Assembly: GCA_029379385.1 (NCBI GenBank) | Contig: CM055607.1 | Coordinates: 11,222,001 to 11,286,000, forward strand | Reading direction: 5' to 3' | DNA: 64,000 nt | From: Quillaja saponaria | Lineage: Eukaryota > Streptophyta > Magnoliopsida > Fabales > Quillajaceae | Shown here: piece by piece, positions 1 to 10,514 of the stretch | Layout of the letters: the number at the start of each line of letters is the position of its first letter | Position numbering within the stretch: the first letter of the stretch is position 1 | Translations under genes and position numbers: made by a program | Notes under the pieces: model-generated | What the model was told of the DNA's origin: nothing | What the model saw: only the letters and a program-made list of their open reading frames with translations | Databases searched by the model: none

Positions 1-1730
1 TAACAGAGTTGCTATCAAGCATTTGAAATTTCTTAAGAACATCTTTTGCATAGCCTTCTTGTGAAATAAAAATTCCACCATCATTTTGCTTCACTTCAAA
101 GCCCAAGTAGTAAGACATTAGCCCCATGTCAGTCATCTCAAATTCACAAGTCATTACCTTCTTAAAATTTTCAAACATGATTAGATTATTTCCTGAAAAA
201 ATTAAATCATCCACATAAAGGCAAACAAATAAAACATCACCATTTTCATGTGCCTTCACCTAAAGTGCATATTTATGTGGACATCTAACAAACTCATTTT
301 CTTGAAAATACTTGTCAATTCAATTATTCCACGCCCTTGGTGCTTATTTTAGGCCATATAAAGCCTTTTTTTGCTTTAAAACTTTGTCTTCTTGCCCTTC
401 AATTACATAACCCTCAGGTTACTCAACATAAACCTCTTCTTCAAGAAAATTATGGAGGAAAGTAAATTTTACTTCCAATTGATAAATCTTTCAATGCTTA
501 TGGGCTGCAAAGGAGATTAACAATCGGATTGTTTCTAAGTGAGCAACAAGAGCAAATACCTCTTCATAATCGATCCCCTACTTTTGTGCATAGCCTTTCG
601 CAACAAGCCTCGCTTTGTACTTCTCAACTTCTCCTTTTGCATTTTTCTTTGCCTTGTACACCTATTTCACACCAATAACTTTATGATCTTTTGGAAGATT
701 TGTCAACTCCCAAGTATCATTTTTTTCAATAACTTTTATCTCCTCATCCATTGCTTGTCTCCACTTCTTTTTATTTTTAGCTTTTTCAAAAAATAATGGT
801 TCACTATCTGCAACAAGACAAAATAAAATAACATCTTCCATCACTTCTGTATTTTTATAAAGATCAATAAGACTTCTTGTTTTTGGTTACCCCTTCACTT
901 AAACTTTTTTCTGATGAAGGAGTTAGTGATGGAGGTAGAGTAATGGTTTCCAATGGTGCTTCTATATCTTGTTCTTCTTCAAAGTAAGGAAAAAAATTGT
1001 AACTTTCTTCTTCTTGAACATCTCAATCCCATGTTTCATCTTCATTGAACTCAACATCTCTACTAACTATGATTTTTTCATTCCTTAGGTTATAAAGCTT
1101 GTACCCTTTGGAATTTAAATCATAGCCAATAAATACATACTTCACACTTCGATCATCAAGTTTAGATCTCTCTTGATCCGGTACATGGGCATAGGCAATG
1201 CTTCCAAAAATTCGCAAGTGAGAATCATTTGGCTTTTTTTCACTCCAAGCTTCTTGAGGTGTTTGATTCTCCACACCTTTGGTTGGACATCTGTTGGACA
1301 AATAAACTGCACAAGAAACAGCTTCTGCCCAAAATTCTTTAGGCATATTCTTAGATTTTAACAAACATCGAGCCATATTAAGAATTGTTTTATTCTTCCT
1401 TTCTGCTAAACCATTTTGTTGTGGTGCCCTTGGAACCGTTAAAGAACGATGAATTCCTTGTGTTTCACATAAGATATTGAATTCATTTAAAGTGAATTTG
1501 CCTCCTTTATCGGACCTTAAAATTTTAATTACATGACCACTCTCTTTTTTAACAAGAGCTTTAAACTTTTTGAACACCTCAAAAGCCTTTGATTTTTTTT
1601 TCAAAAAATAAACCCATGTTTTGCGAGTATAATCATCAATGAGAAGCAAAAAATAATGATTTTTACCAAATGAGCATGGCTTGATTTTTTTTTTTGTTCT
1701 CACACATATGATTACTTGCACCATTGTCAA
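1..1730 (-). pseudogene. copia pol remnant: integrase core then reverse transcriptase
   Basis: The integrase core is open at 1023-1730. It shows IDDYTRKTWVYFLK, then LRSDKGGKF around the second catalytic aspartate, and PQQNGLAERKNKTILNMAR, a copia hallmark. The reverse transcriptase follows from about 1000 to the left edge, in several frames. The catalytic YVDD box is encoded at 207-218. Stops and frameshifts are present (for example around 270, 350, 660 and 880), so the polyprotein is dead. RNase H and the 3' LTR would lie to the left of the window. Confidence 0.85.
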
Positions 1731-1829
1731 GGTACCATGAACTCTTGATCACCTCCTTTTCATCTCCTTTGAATGCTAGTAATAAAGTTGGCTCTTCCAC
1801 TTCTTCTTTGTATTCAAGTAGATTAGCAT

Positions 1830-2750
1830 TCTCTTCAACAACATTAGTATTGCGATATTTCGAAGCAAAATGACCAAATTTATGACAAATATAGCATTCA
1901 ACATTGCTTTTGTCATACCTCTTCTCATTTAGTCTTGCATAATTTTCTCTTCTTCTTCCACGGCTTCTTGATGATTGTTGGTCTCTTCTTTCGCTCTTAT
2001 TCTCAAAATGATATCCTCCTCTTTCTCGTCCACGACCATGACCACGACCACGACCACGACCTCTTTGGTTTCTTTCTTGTACATCATCTTTTTCTTTGAA
2101 AGAAACCTTGGTTTAGAAAGCTTGTTCAAGCGGCTTCTCTTCCTTCTTCTTAAATCTTTCTTCATGGGCTTGTAATGATCCCATGCATTGCTCAATAGAC
2201 ATGGTTTCCAAGACTTTCGATTATTTGATTGCAAAAACAATGTAATCAAATTTTGGTTGCAAAAAGCAAAGGATTTTTTCCACCACACGCACATCTTCTA
2301 CTTTTTCTCCATATCTTTTCAATTGGTTGACAGTGGCTAGCATTCTTGAAAAATAATCCGAAATTGACTTTGATTCCTTCATGTGTAAGGTTTCAAAATC
2401 TCCTCTCAATGTTTGGAGTCTAATCTTCTTCACTTTTTCAACTCCTTGGAGAGAGTTTTGCAAAATCTCCCAAGCTTCCTTGGCAGTAGTTGCTAGTGTC
2501 ACCTTCTCAAACATGGACTCATCCAACCCTTGATAGATGAGGGTGAGAGCTTGTTGATCCTTCTTCCTAGCCTTTGTAAGGCATCTTTTTGAGTTGTAGC
2601 TTCATCTTGTGGTTGGTCATATCTTTTCTCTACAATCTCCCATGCATCTTGTCCACCAAGCAAAGCTTTCATACGAAGACACCAATTGTCATAGTTGTCT
2701 TTAGTAAGATGATGAAATTGAAATGAGAACATTCTTAATCTAGTAGACAT
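1830..2750 (-). pseudogene. copia gag remnant (UBN2-type) with zinc knuckle
   Basis: Reading from 2750 downward, the product starts MSTRLRMFSFQFHHLTKDNY and includes WCLRMKALLGGQDAWE, typical of the plant copia gag family (DUF4219/UBN2). The frame shifts near 2520 and again near 2230. A basic arginine/glycine-like stretch follows at about 2000-2100. Near 1860-1900 a CCHC-like knuckle is visible as [14 protein letters not shown], in which the final cysteine is replaced by tyrosine. The coding region is therefore broken into at least three frames and cannot make a full gag. Confidence 0.8.
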
Positions 2751-2794
2751 CTATCAAACTCACCAAATTAGAGAACTAGGCTTTGATACCACTT

Positions 2795-3161
2795 TGATAG
2801 AAATGTGGTGAGCACAACACATAGATTGAGAAGGATGAACAAATTAGAATACTCAAAAGACAACTTCTACTTTTCTTAACATCAAATTGTAAACATACAA
2901 TAGGTATTTATAAGACTCATAACTATAACTCTAAAATCACACAACTAAATGTGCACTAATATGACTTTAACACCCATTATTCTAGACATTAAGGACTCCA
3001 ATCCATTACTACAATTTTATTACACATAAACAACCAAAAAAAAAAAACTTCCACTAGCACACAATAATTTATAGCCACTCATTATAAGAAATTAACTACC
3101 TCTTAAGACCCATTACATCAAAATAACTCACACCTTTTTAACTTCCACTAACAATTTATCA
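2795..3161 (-). repeat. 5' LTR of the copia element
   Basis: On the plus strand the segment begins TGATAG and ends TTATCA, giving TG...CA termini about 367 bp apart. The inner end lies three bases from the tRNA-like primer-binding site, the expected spacing. The partner LTR is outside the window, so the 5-bp target duplication (expected sequence TAGGA at 3162-3166) cannot be checked here. Confidence 0.75.
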
Positions 3162-4575
3162 TAGGAAAATAAAATTTATTATTTTCAACATTCCCTTAAC
3201 TACCATGTCAAATGCATCTTCAATCATCTCTAATATAGACATTGGATTGGCATATATAATTCTTGGAATCAGCTTTTTTACCTCCTCTCTCATGGCCAAT
3301 ACCTTATTCTCAGGAATTTGATGCAATGTCTCATTGATAATGACTTTCTTCTCACTTACGCTATCTTGTGGTATAAAAACTGAATATTTTGATCCGATTA
3401 CCGGTGAATGCCACAAGTATTACTCATAAGCAGAAGCTGCATGGAAAAAAATAGGAATGCATCCTGCCAGAAATGAATCAAAAATTATCGCCTTGTCCAA
3501 TAATCAAAAACATAGCTCTGAAGCACTTTCATTACATTTATGGGGTCATCACACACCTTATTATCAGGGGAACAACCAAGAAATTTGCAAGTTGTTGAAG
3601 TTTGGCATTGTTTGATAAGCTCAGTTCGAAGAGGATCTTGTGAAGTTGGTCTTAATGCACCTGCAAATGAAAACAAGTAAGGCCTTTCCTCTCTTGTCAT
3701 TCTTTCCTGCCACTGAAGTACCTTAACATCACTTGAAGGATGAAAGCTTGTTGGATAAGGTATCGACAAGTCATTATTGAAAGAAGCTGATTTGATTGAT
3801 AACAATGTCATGTTCTTTCCTTCAAGAAATAACATAAGCTTTGTACCCCAGACAGAATCATCATCTAAGCTCCTTCTAAAATCCCATGCAATCCTTCCTC
3901 CTACTAAGAAATGATCTCTTCCCCACATTCTTTTCCATTCAGGTCTTTTTGAAAGCCACTTCATTTGTTCTTTTGGAGAAGCATCTCTTACAAAAATGTT
4001 AAAATCCCAAAGGTATTGACCCACATCTAGACCTGCATAAAATAGTACAAATATAACAGAAGCCAATGAGGAATTTTTGGTTAAGCACTTGTATTGCTTC
4101 ATTCTGTTGTGGAAAATTACCTCCAATGAGAATTGATTGGTTTCATACCAACTATTATTCAAGAAAAACTCTCCTGGTTTGGACCAAGTCCTGCATTGGA
4201 CAAATAAGTGCACATATCGGTCCATCTCATGAGTGAGTGACAGTTTCTCACCAAGTCTTCGTTAAATCGGCTAGGGAGATCCTGCATATACACATAGCGC
4301 CCCGAACAACAATCTGAATTGATTCTGACCTGTTTGGTCCTGGGATTGACATTGTCTTCGGCTATAGTATGAGATGGATGCATAACTTATTCTGTCCTAT
4401 TGCTCTCACCATGAGCTTTATGGATGGGTTGTAAGTGGTGGAGGAAGATGACATTAACTCGTCCACCACTTCAAACGTTTTAGTCGAAGAAAAATAATGT
4501 CACACATATAAAGATGGAGGTGAGTAGCACAAACCGGATTTGATCATAGTACTTCACAACCATTAATTTATTCAT
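3159..4575 (-). pseudogene. MUR3/KATAMARI1-like xyloglucan galactosyltransferase pseudogene (GT47, exostosin family)
   Basis: Functional relatives are Golgi type II membrane enzymes that add galactose to xyloglucan side chains. An N-terminal anchor-like reading begins at 4575 (MNKLMVVKYYDQIRFVLLTS). Conserved GT47 blocks follow in order: CSGRYVYMQDLPSRFNEDLV (from about 4307), EVIFHNRMKQY, RPEWKRMWGRDHFLVGGRI, RPYLFSFAGALRP and FDSFLAGCIPIFF (near 3470). Frame changes occur near 4480, 4400, 4170 and 3490. About seven residues (normally CLQPPGD) are missing before TRR near 3495, and a TAA interrupts AYE/YLWH near 3420. The reading ends at 3159 in a TGA that is the first three bases of the copia LTR, so the normal C-terminus is lost. 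It is clearly a dead copy, best explained as a decaying duplicate. Confidence 0.9.
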
Positions 4576-4621
4576 CTCTTGATGCAGCCTGCAAGTACCT
4601 ATTGGCCTCCAAATCTGAATC

Positions 4622-4871
4622 TGTTAATACAAATATTAACTTAAGCCCAATAAGCCCAGGCCCACTAAAGACCCTACAAATATAAGCTTTCAAACTCTCA
4701 AAAAAGGCCACTCTCTCTACATTTTATAGCTCTCCCCCTATCTATCTAAATACTGACTTGAGCTTCGGAGTGCTGATAGGTCTCCCGGACTACCTCTGCA
4801 GGTCTCCAGCTTGGACATATAGAGGAGACCACCTCGCCAGGTCTCCAGCTCGGACAAATCTGACATTAACA
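4622..4871. mobile_element. Solo LTR, about 250 bp
   Basis: The segment starts TGTTAATAC and ends GACATTAACA, so the termini form a short inverted repeat with TG...CA ends. It is flanked by GAATC on the left (4617-4621) and TAATC on the right (4872-4876), a 4-of-5 target-site duplication. Inside, CTGACTTGAGCTTCGGAGTG (about 4751-4770) resembles a motif I associate with plant gypsy or TRIM LTRs, and two copies of CAGGTCTCCAGCTYGGAC lie 39 bp apart (4799, 4838). No internal retrotransposon sequence adjoins either end, which indicates LTR-LTR recombination. The family is not identified. Confidence 0.75.
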
Positions 4872-5022
4872 TAATCTAATATGTTTTCTAGTAATTTGAA
4901 GTAAGTTTGAGAAAGATAGAAAGACAAAGTAATTCAATTTATATTAGACACAGAGCTCTGATATGAAAAAAGATGTGAAAGGAGTTTTAAAACTCGAGAT
5001 TTTTCTTCTTCTTGTTTTGAAA

Positions 5023-5046
5023 AATAATAATAATAATAATAATAAT
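5023..5046. repeat. (AAT)n microsatellite
   Basis: About eight uninterrupted AAT units are present. No function is visible. Confidence 0.9.
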
Positions 5047-5459
5047 ACATCTGGATGTAACCTAGGACGAGCAGAAACACATGTATAATATAGAAAGTGA
5101 GTGAAGGTTGACGTTGACTTAAAGCATGTGCATAAAGAGTAACAACATTAACTTCAATAAATTGTTTAATTTAGTTGAACTTTCCTATGTTAGAATACTC
5201 ATTTAGACTTTTCACTAATTCTGATTTTGTTTTTCTACTTGATATGTGTACCAGTATTTGAGTTTCTGAGTTTGACAGCTCAATTTTGAAATCAACATGA
5301 GGATGTCCCGGAGCAAATTCAGGAAACGAGAAAAGTGATTAGCTCAGGATTACTAATTTGTGGAAATGTCCAGCTTTGAGTTTAAGGATTGGTAGAGGTT
5401 TCCACAAGTGTTTTCGTGTTTGGGATGGTGGGATAATATACGTGTTTGAACTGCAGATT

Positions 5460-5780
5460 TGGTGGGCATGCCATCAATTGAATAGACATAGTTTAATATT
5501 CAAGCAGAAAGCAATTTATACAATGAAGATTATTTGTTTAACAAAAACACAATGAAGACTATTTATGGGCAATACCATACATTTAAAGATAAACTTACAA
5601 TCACCAAAGTTTTCATAGGTGGGCATGCCACCAATGACATTATATGATGCAAAACCAAGTCTGGCAAATCAATTGATAAAGTTTTAATATTCAAGCAGAA
5701 AGCAATTGATAAGTCAATGAAGACTATTTGCGGATAATACCATAAATTAAAGCTAAATTTACAATCACAAAATTAAATTT
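5460..5780. repeat. Imperfect direct tandem duplication, two copies of about 160 bp
   Basis: The block around 5460-5615 (GGTGGGCATGCC, then TTCAAGCAGAAAGCAATT, then CAATGAAGACTATTT and an AATACCATA segment) is repeated in the same order at about 5621-5780, with scattered substitutions and small indels. No gene is evident in either copy; the short reading frame inside is not supported by codon pattern or homology. Confidence 0.7.
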
Positions 5781-5906
5781 TATTTTCTTAATTTTTAGTC
5801 AAAGTATGTTTCAATTATGAATGTAGAATACAAAATTTTCAATGTGAATTAAAAATTGCACTGTCTTTTAACAAACAAAAAAAGACCCATTTGAATACAC
5901 CTAAAC

Positions 5907-6366
5907 TTGGTTTGGTAATGCTTTTTATAGGGTGTTTATGCTTATGAAGAATATAAGTCAATTTTTTATGTTTAGTAAAAAAATAAAAATAAAAATAGAA
6001 TGTTTTAGCTCTGGACTTTTAAAAGTATTTAAAAGCCAATTGCACTTTTAAAAACACCTCAGGGAATACTTTTAAAAGTTTAAAGGACTAATATAACCTC
6101 AACTTTTAATGAAAATTTATATTTATCCTTTATTAATTAATGTAGTAGGTTAATTATCTCTCTTTGTATTATCAATATCTATTTTAGTCAATTTAAATAT
6201 TTGGAAAAGCTTTACAATGAATTTACCACACACTAATTTGTGACTTCTACTTATTGAGAGAAACTTTTGTATTATTTTACCAAATACTATTATAGTAACT
6301 TTTTAAAAGCAGCTCTAGGAGAGCCATGATAGCACAGCACCTCTCTCAAAAAGTTACCAAACCAAA
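5907..6366. mobile_element. Candidate non-autonomous foldback element (MITE-like), about 460 bp
   Basis: The left end reads TTGGTTTGGTAATGCTTTTT and the right end is its near inverse (AAAAAGTTACCAAACCAA). The interior is AT-rich and non-coding. A clear target-site duplication was not found, so the exact borders and superfamily are open. Confidence 0.5.
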
Positions 6367-6369
6367 CCC

Positions 6370-8115
6370 TTATATACCTAACTAGCCAATCAATTACTTC
6401 AACCGGCACGACACTTATAAAAATTGGGCAAGGTTACCAATTTGAGCAGACACAAAGATTCAAAATTTGGAGAAATTAACACTTTCCATTCTTGGATGTC
6501 TAATATGTATTTTCAAACTACCAAAAAGTTATATTTTTAGTTTTCTATTTTCAAAATTAAAAGTATAAAACTAACCTTATTAATTTTCAAAAACTCCCAA
6601 TATATCCTTAATTAATTAATCAGCCATCTCTTTTCTTCCCTAAATCTATCCTAACATATATTAATTATATTGATTTTTTTCATTTAATATATTTACAACA
6701 CTTTATGATTTTTTTTACTAAAAACTATGTTTATTTTTTTTTACTAGCCACATATATTTATATAAAACAATTGTCAAATAGGATTGATATGATTTTTTTA
6801 ATAGTTACTTTTTCAAAACTTGAATGTCACAGTAACTTTTTAAAAGACTCTGCATTATCAAACTCAGTCGAAAAATTCTTAATTATTACATTTAATTTTC
6901 CTAATCTACATCAATGCTTGATCAAAAAGTTTTTGTTCAGAAACATAGCCCAACTATCACTACATGGGCCCAATAGTTTACTGTATAAGACAAACAGACC
7001 AATAGTTTCTTTCTATTGAAAAGGCCCAATAAGTTTCACAAGGTTTTCCTTAGCGGTATACATTTGCGGTAACTTTCTTCAACTTCTTTACCGACCATTT
7101 TGCATGTACCAATTTTTATTTTTATTTTTTTTATCACAATTACAATTTTATTTTTATTTTTCCTTAAATCGTTCCTAATGTGAAAATACAAGTTCCCTTA
7201 AAATTTAATAGAAAAAATTTAAAATCAAATCAAATACAAAAATATACACAATATCAAGATATTCTAACTTCAACGTTAATTAAATTATATGTACAAATTT
7301 TAATTTTCACAAGAAATGAATTGATTAGAGTCAATACAAACACTCTTAACTTGATAATACAATGATAAATTAATAATTTCAACCAAACTAAATTAATTAA
7401 TGCAACGTATACCCTTAATAAATAAGTAGTGCCACAAAATCACCCAACAAAAAAGATGATTAATTTCTTGTATAAATTAAAATGCTATTGAGAGAGTAAT
7501 AATTATATCTCACTTTAGTAGTAGCCGGCTGGAGAATTATCCTCATTGAAGCAAATTAATTCAGACTGAGTGTTGTATTGCTTTCCTGAGAAGAAGAGAG
7601 CCCAATGTAGCCAAGGACAACTTGCCGGAAAAGCCGGAATTAGTCATGAACCACCGACCTCCAGTAATGTCCGCCACCTCCTTGCCGGCAAGTCATCCTT
7701 GGCTGCACCAGAGTCTCTACCTCTTTGAATCGCTATATATCCGATTTCATTTTCTCTTTTATAAATGTGATTGTTTTTATAGAAGAGGCTTACAAAGTTA
7801 TAACGTGTACTTGTAAGAAAAGCAACAAGTGGCCTAAATTGGCAGCCAAAGGCCACCACTCATACATCAGACTGAAAAAAGCCACCGCCGGAACGTGCCC
7901 TGTAGTCATATCCATCCAAAACCTTACTCAATTGGGTATAGCAAATAGGGGACCAATTTCAAGCTATATTGGCCCACCTTCTTTCTTCTTCCTTTTCTTT
8001 TTTTCTTTTTTTCTTTTCTTGGTTATACATAACATGAGGTTTACCCGTTTATGGAGGAAAAAAAAAAATTAGAATCTTTTTTTCTTTTGTGCTTTTTTTG
8101 GAATGTGATGTGACA

Positions 8116-8149
<34 letters not shown>

Positions 8150-8812
8150 GTGGGATTTTTAGAGCTTATAAATTTATGCTAGTGGGTGATACATAGATAT
8201 GCAATTTGTGATCTACATTTAAAGTTCATATTATTTTATTCAATCTCATATAATTTTAATTTGAGAAGTGTGATTTATTTTAATTTCTTATATACTCTTT
8301 TTATTATAATCTTATTGAGTACTAAATATACACATAATAATTAATTAATTATAAGAAAATCATTTATTTATTTGATTAGAGAAATTCTTATACCATATTA
8401 ATACACATATAATTTTAAGTTTTACATTTAAAATTAAATTTTGGTTTCTATTTACTAATTTGATTAACAAATACATTATGTGACACCATGATAAAATGAA
8501 TGTTGACACATGAGAAAGCTATAAAACCTCTAAAGCAATGGACAAGGACTCATAATTATTGTCCTTTTAAAGTAAGATATGATATTGACCTCACAATCGG
8601 TGTACGTATATATAGCCATTTACCATATTGTTCCATTCTAATATATCTAAATTACGTTTAATTTTTAGATCATTATTTTGACTATTAAAGATTACTTTGA
8701 TGCTTTTATGCCGAAAGTGATTGGATACAAACAAAAAGGTTTAAATTTTAAAAATCATTATTGTTGTAGTTATTAGCCTTATCTTCACATACATCCACTC
8801 TAATAAAAATTA
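6370..8812. other. AT-rich intergenic DNA, no supported gene
   Basis: Only short chance reading frames are present. A (TA)n microsatellite lies at about 8125-8149, and pyrimidine-rich tracts lie near 7980-8020. The stretch 7560-7920 is less AT-rich with several CCGG motifs, but no conserved protein or RNA was recognised in it. Confidence 0.6.
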
Positions 8813-9240
8813 AAAGTCTTGGTCGATATGGCTGAGTTATGGGCCTAAAGTTAGGTCTTCTAATTGCTCGGAATAGAGAATTCAAGAAGATTATTATTGA
8901 AACTAATTCTCCAGTTGTGGCAACTTTAATTATGAAGGGTTCGATTGCTGCTAAATCCCATCAACCTCTCTTGAAGGATATCAGACGCATGCTTGCAAGG
9001 AATTGGGAGGTCTCTTTGGTTTATGCTTATCGTGAGGCTAACAGAAATGCACATAAGCTCGCTGACATCATGTGGAATGATCAAGACACTGTAGTAGATT
9101 GGGTGCATCCTCCTTTGAAAGCCACCCTTTTAATTGATGATGATGCTTTGGGAGTAGTTTGGAGTCGTAGGATAGACATTGCTTCTATGTAGTTATTTTG
9201 TTTTCGTTTTCTTCTTATCAAAAAAAAAAGTCTCGATCGA
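8813..9240 (+). mobile_element. 5'-truncated LINE insertion with poly(A) and target-site duplication
   Basis: A fragment of about 400 bp ends in an A tract (about 9220-9229). It is bounded by AAAGTCTTGGTCGA at 8813-8826 and AAAGTCTCGATCGA at 9227-9240, a 12-of-14 match. The enclosed coding sequence is the RNase H-like end of a plant LINE. Truncation at the 5' end, a 3' A tail and a 7-20 bp duplication are the signature of target-primed reverse transcription. The two substitutions between the repeats suggest the insertion is old. Confidence 0.85.
8830..9192 (+). pseudogene. RNase H-like domain fragment from a LINE (RVT_3 type)
   Basis: The open stretch from 8839 encodes 117 residues with the hallmarks of plant LINE C-terminal RNase H domains: an LKLGLLIARN helix, IIIETNS (position of a catalytic acidic residue) and YAYREANRNAHKLAD, equivalent to the common HVPREANRVAD block. 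The preceding codons (AEL-W) are in another frame, so the domain is frameshifted and lacks its N-terminal half. It lies wholly inside the LINE target-site duplication. It is not expected to be functional, although free-standing RNase H-like genes do exist in plants. Confidence 0.75.
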
Positions 9241-10437
9241 AAAGAGTTATTTTATTGTGAAAAATAGATAATAATAAAAAATCATAACTCGTTTCACCTT
9301 AATTAATTATTGACGTTAAAAATTAAGATAAAAGTCAATAAAGTTACTAATAAACAAGAAACATGTTCAATATTTGTCTGAGTAATGTCGGCGTCGGCAA
9401 GGTTTTACAACATGGTACAATGTTTTTACTTTTTAGGAGATATGCATGTCTCTTATGGCTTCAATATTAATATTTAATTAATAATGGAACAATTTATTAC
9501 AAAAGTATATATATTTAGTTTATAAACATAGATACTGTATCTTGCGGTGGTAAGCTAAGATTCTTATCATTTCAGTCTCTTTCATACACTTTGAAATGCG
9601 TGAAGACAATAAGGTCATAAAAGTATATACAGGTAATAGATTATGCTTTCATAAAGAACAACAAAAAGGCCATAACCCATGCCTTGCCCATCATTCCATT
9701 CGTGCCCTCAACACAATTATCTAACCAAAATATACGTGACAAGACACTTTGTTAACATATATAAATATTTAATATTTTTTTTACTAAAAATTGTTAAAAT
9801 ATATATATATATAAGTGATTAAAGAATTTAAAGCTTTCGTTATCTGAATTTTTTTTTAAATTATAAATTCTATGTGTTGGATTGATTTATCATTCAAAAA
9901 ATAAATAAAAGTTTAAATTACTGCAAGTAAAAGTGTTTAGAATATATAAATAATTAGAAAATGTATCTCAGTAAAAATTTATATTTTTAAACGAGATGAT
10001 AACATATTAAATATAATATTACAGAATTTTACATTCACGACAATTTGATTAGTAAATAAGATGAAATTAATTAATTTTATTAGAGAAATTGTGTGCAAGC
10101 AATACTTAAATTATTGCACATAGATATTCTGCCCCGCCATTCACGCCATTAACAATTATAAGCTAAAATATTTGTTTACATATTAAGAAAATGTTGGAAA
10201 AACATGCACCATAGTCATTTTCTTCCTCTATGTACTTAACATATGATATTAGGTACATTTGTTTACAAAATGATAACATGTGAGAAATACACAAGAGTTT
10301 TCAATTTCTCATACAAATGGTAGACTCCATGAAAAATTAAATTATATACGTGAAAGTACATACTAACGGAGATGAGTTAAGCTGAGCGCAATTTTCATAT
10401 GAATATAAGAAGTACAAAACTCCCCAAATATACAAAC
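9241..10437. other. Intergenic and probable 3' flank of the oxidoreductase gene
   Basis: The sequence is AT-rich with short (TA)n runs near 9800. No conserved reading frame, RNA gene or bounded repeat was recognised. The last one to two hundred bases probably belong to the 3' UTR of the minus-strand gene that ends at 10500. Confidence 0.55.
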
Positions 10438-10514
10438 AATCTAAGGTACAATTTCTTTTTTCTTTTTTCTTTTTTCTTTTTTCTTTTTTGGGTCAGAATC
10501 TAAGGTACAATTTC
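10438..10514 (-). repeat. 18-bp direct repeats flanking an A-rich (AAAAAAG)n insert at the stop codon
   Basis: AATCTAAGGTACAATTTC occurs at 10438-10455 and again at 10497-10514. Between them, on the gene's strand, is a short ATTCTGACCC sequence followed by about five AAAAAAG units. A simple A-rich tail bounded by a long perfect duplication looks like the extreme 3' end of a retroposed LINE or SINE. The duplicated bases contain the last four codons and the stop codon of the oxidoreductase, so a second copy of EIVP-stop sits in its 3' UTR without changing the protein. Confidence 0.7.

Larger units (their letters stand above)
1..3161 (-). mobile_element. Ty1/copia LTR retrotransposon, degenerate, cut by the window edge
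   Basis: On the minus strand the order is LTR, primer-binding site, gag, zinc knuckle, integrase, reverse transcriptase, which is the copia order (integrase before RT). The 5' LTR is at 2795-3161. A primer-binding site like the plant initiator-Met tRNA complement (TGGTATCAAAGCC) lies at 2779-2791. Integrase and RT motifs are readable but broken by frameshifts and stops, so the copy is inactive. The 3' LTR and the end of RT lie beyond base 1. Insertion appears to have occurred in the 3' end of the neighbouring glycosyltransferase pseudogene. The superfamily is well supported; the lineage within copia cannot be fixed by eye. Confidence 0.92.

Noticed and set aside
7560..7920. GC-richer segment with CCGG motifs as a gene
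   Set aside because: Frames on both strands are short and without domains or splice logic.
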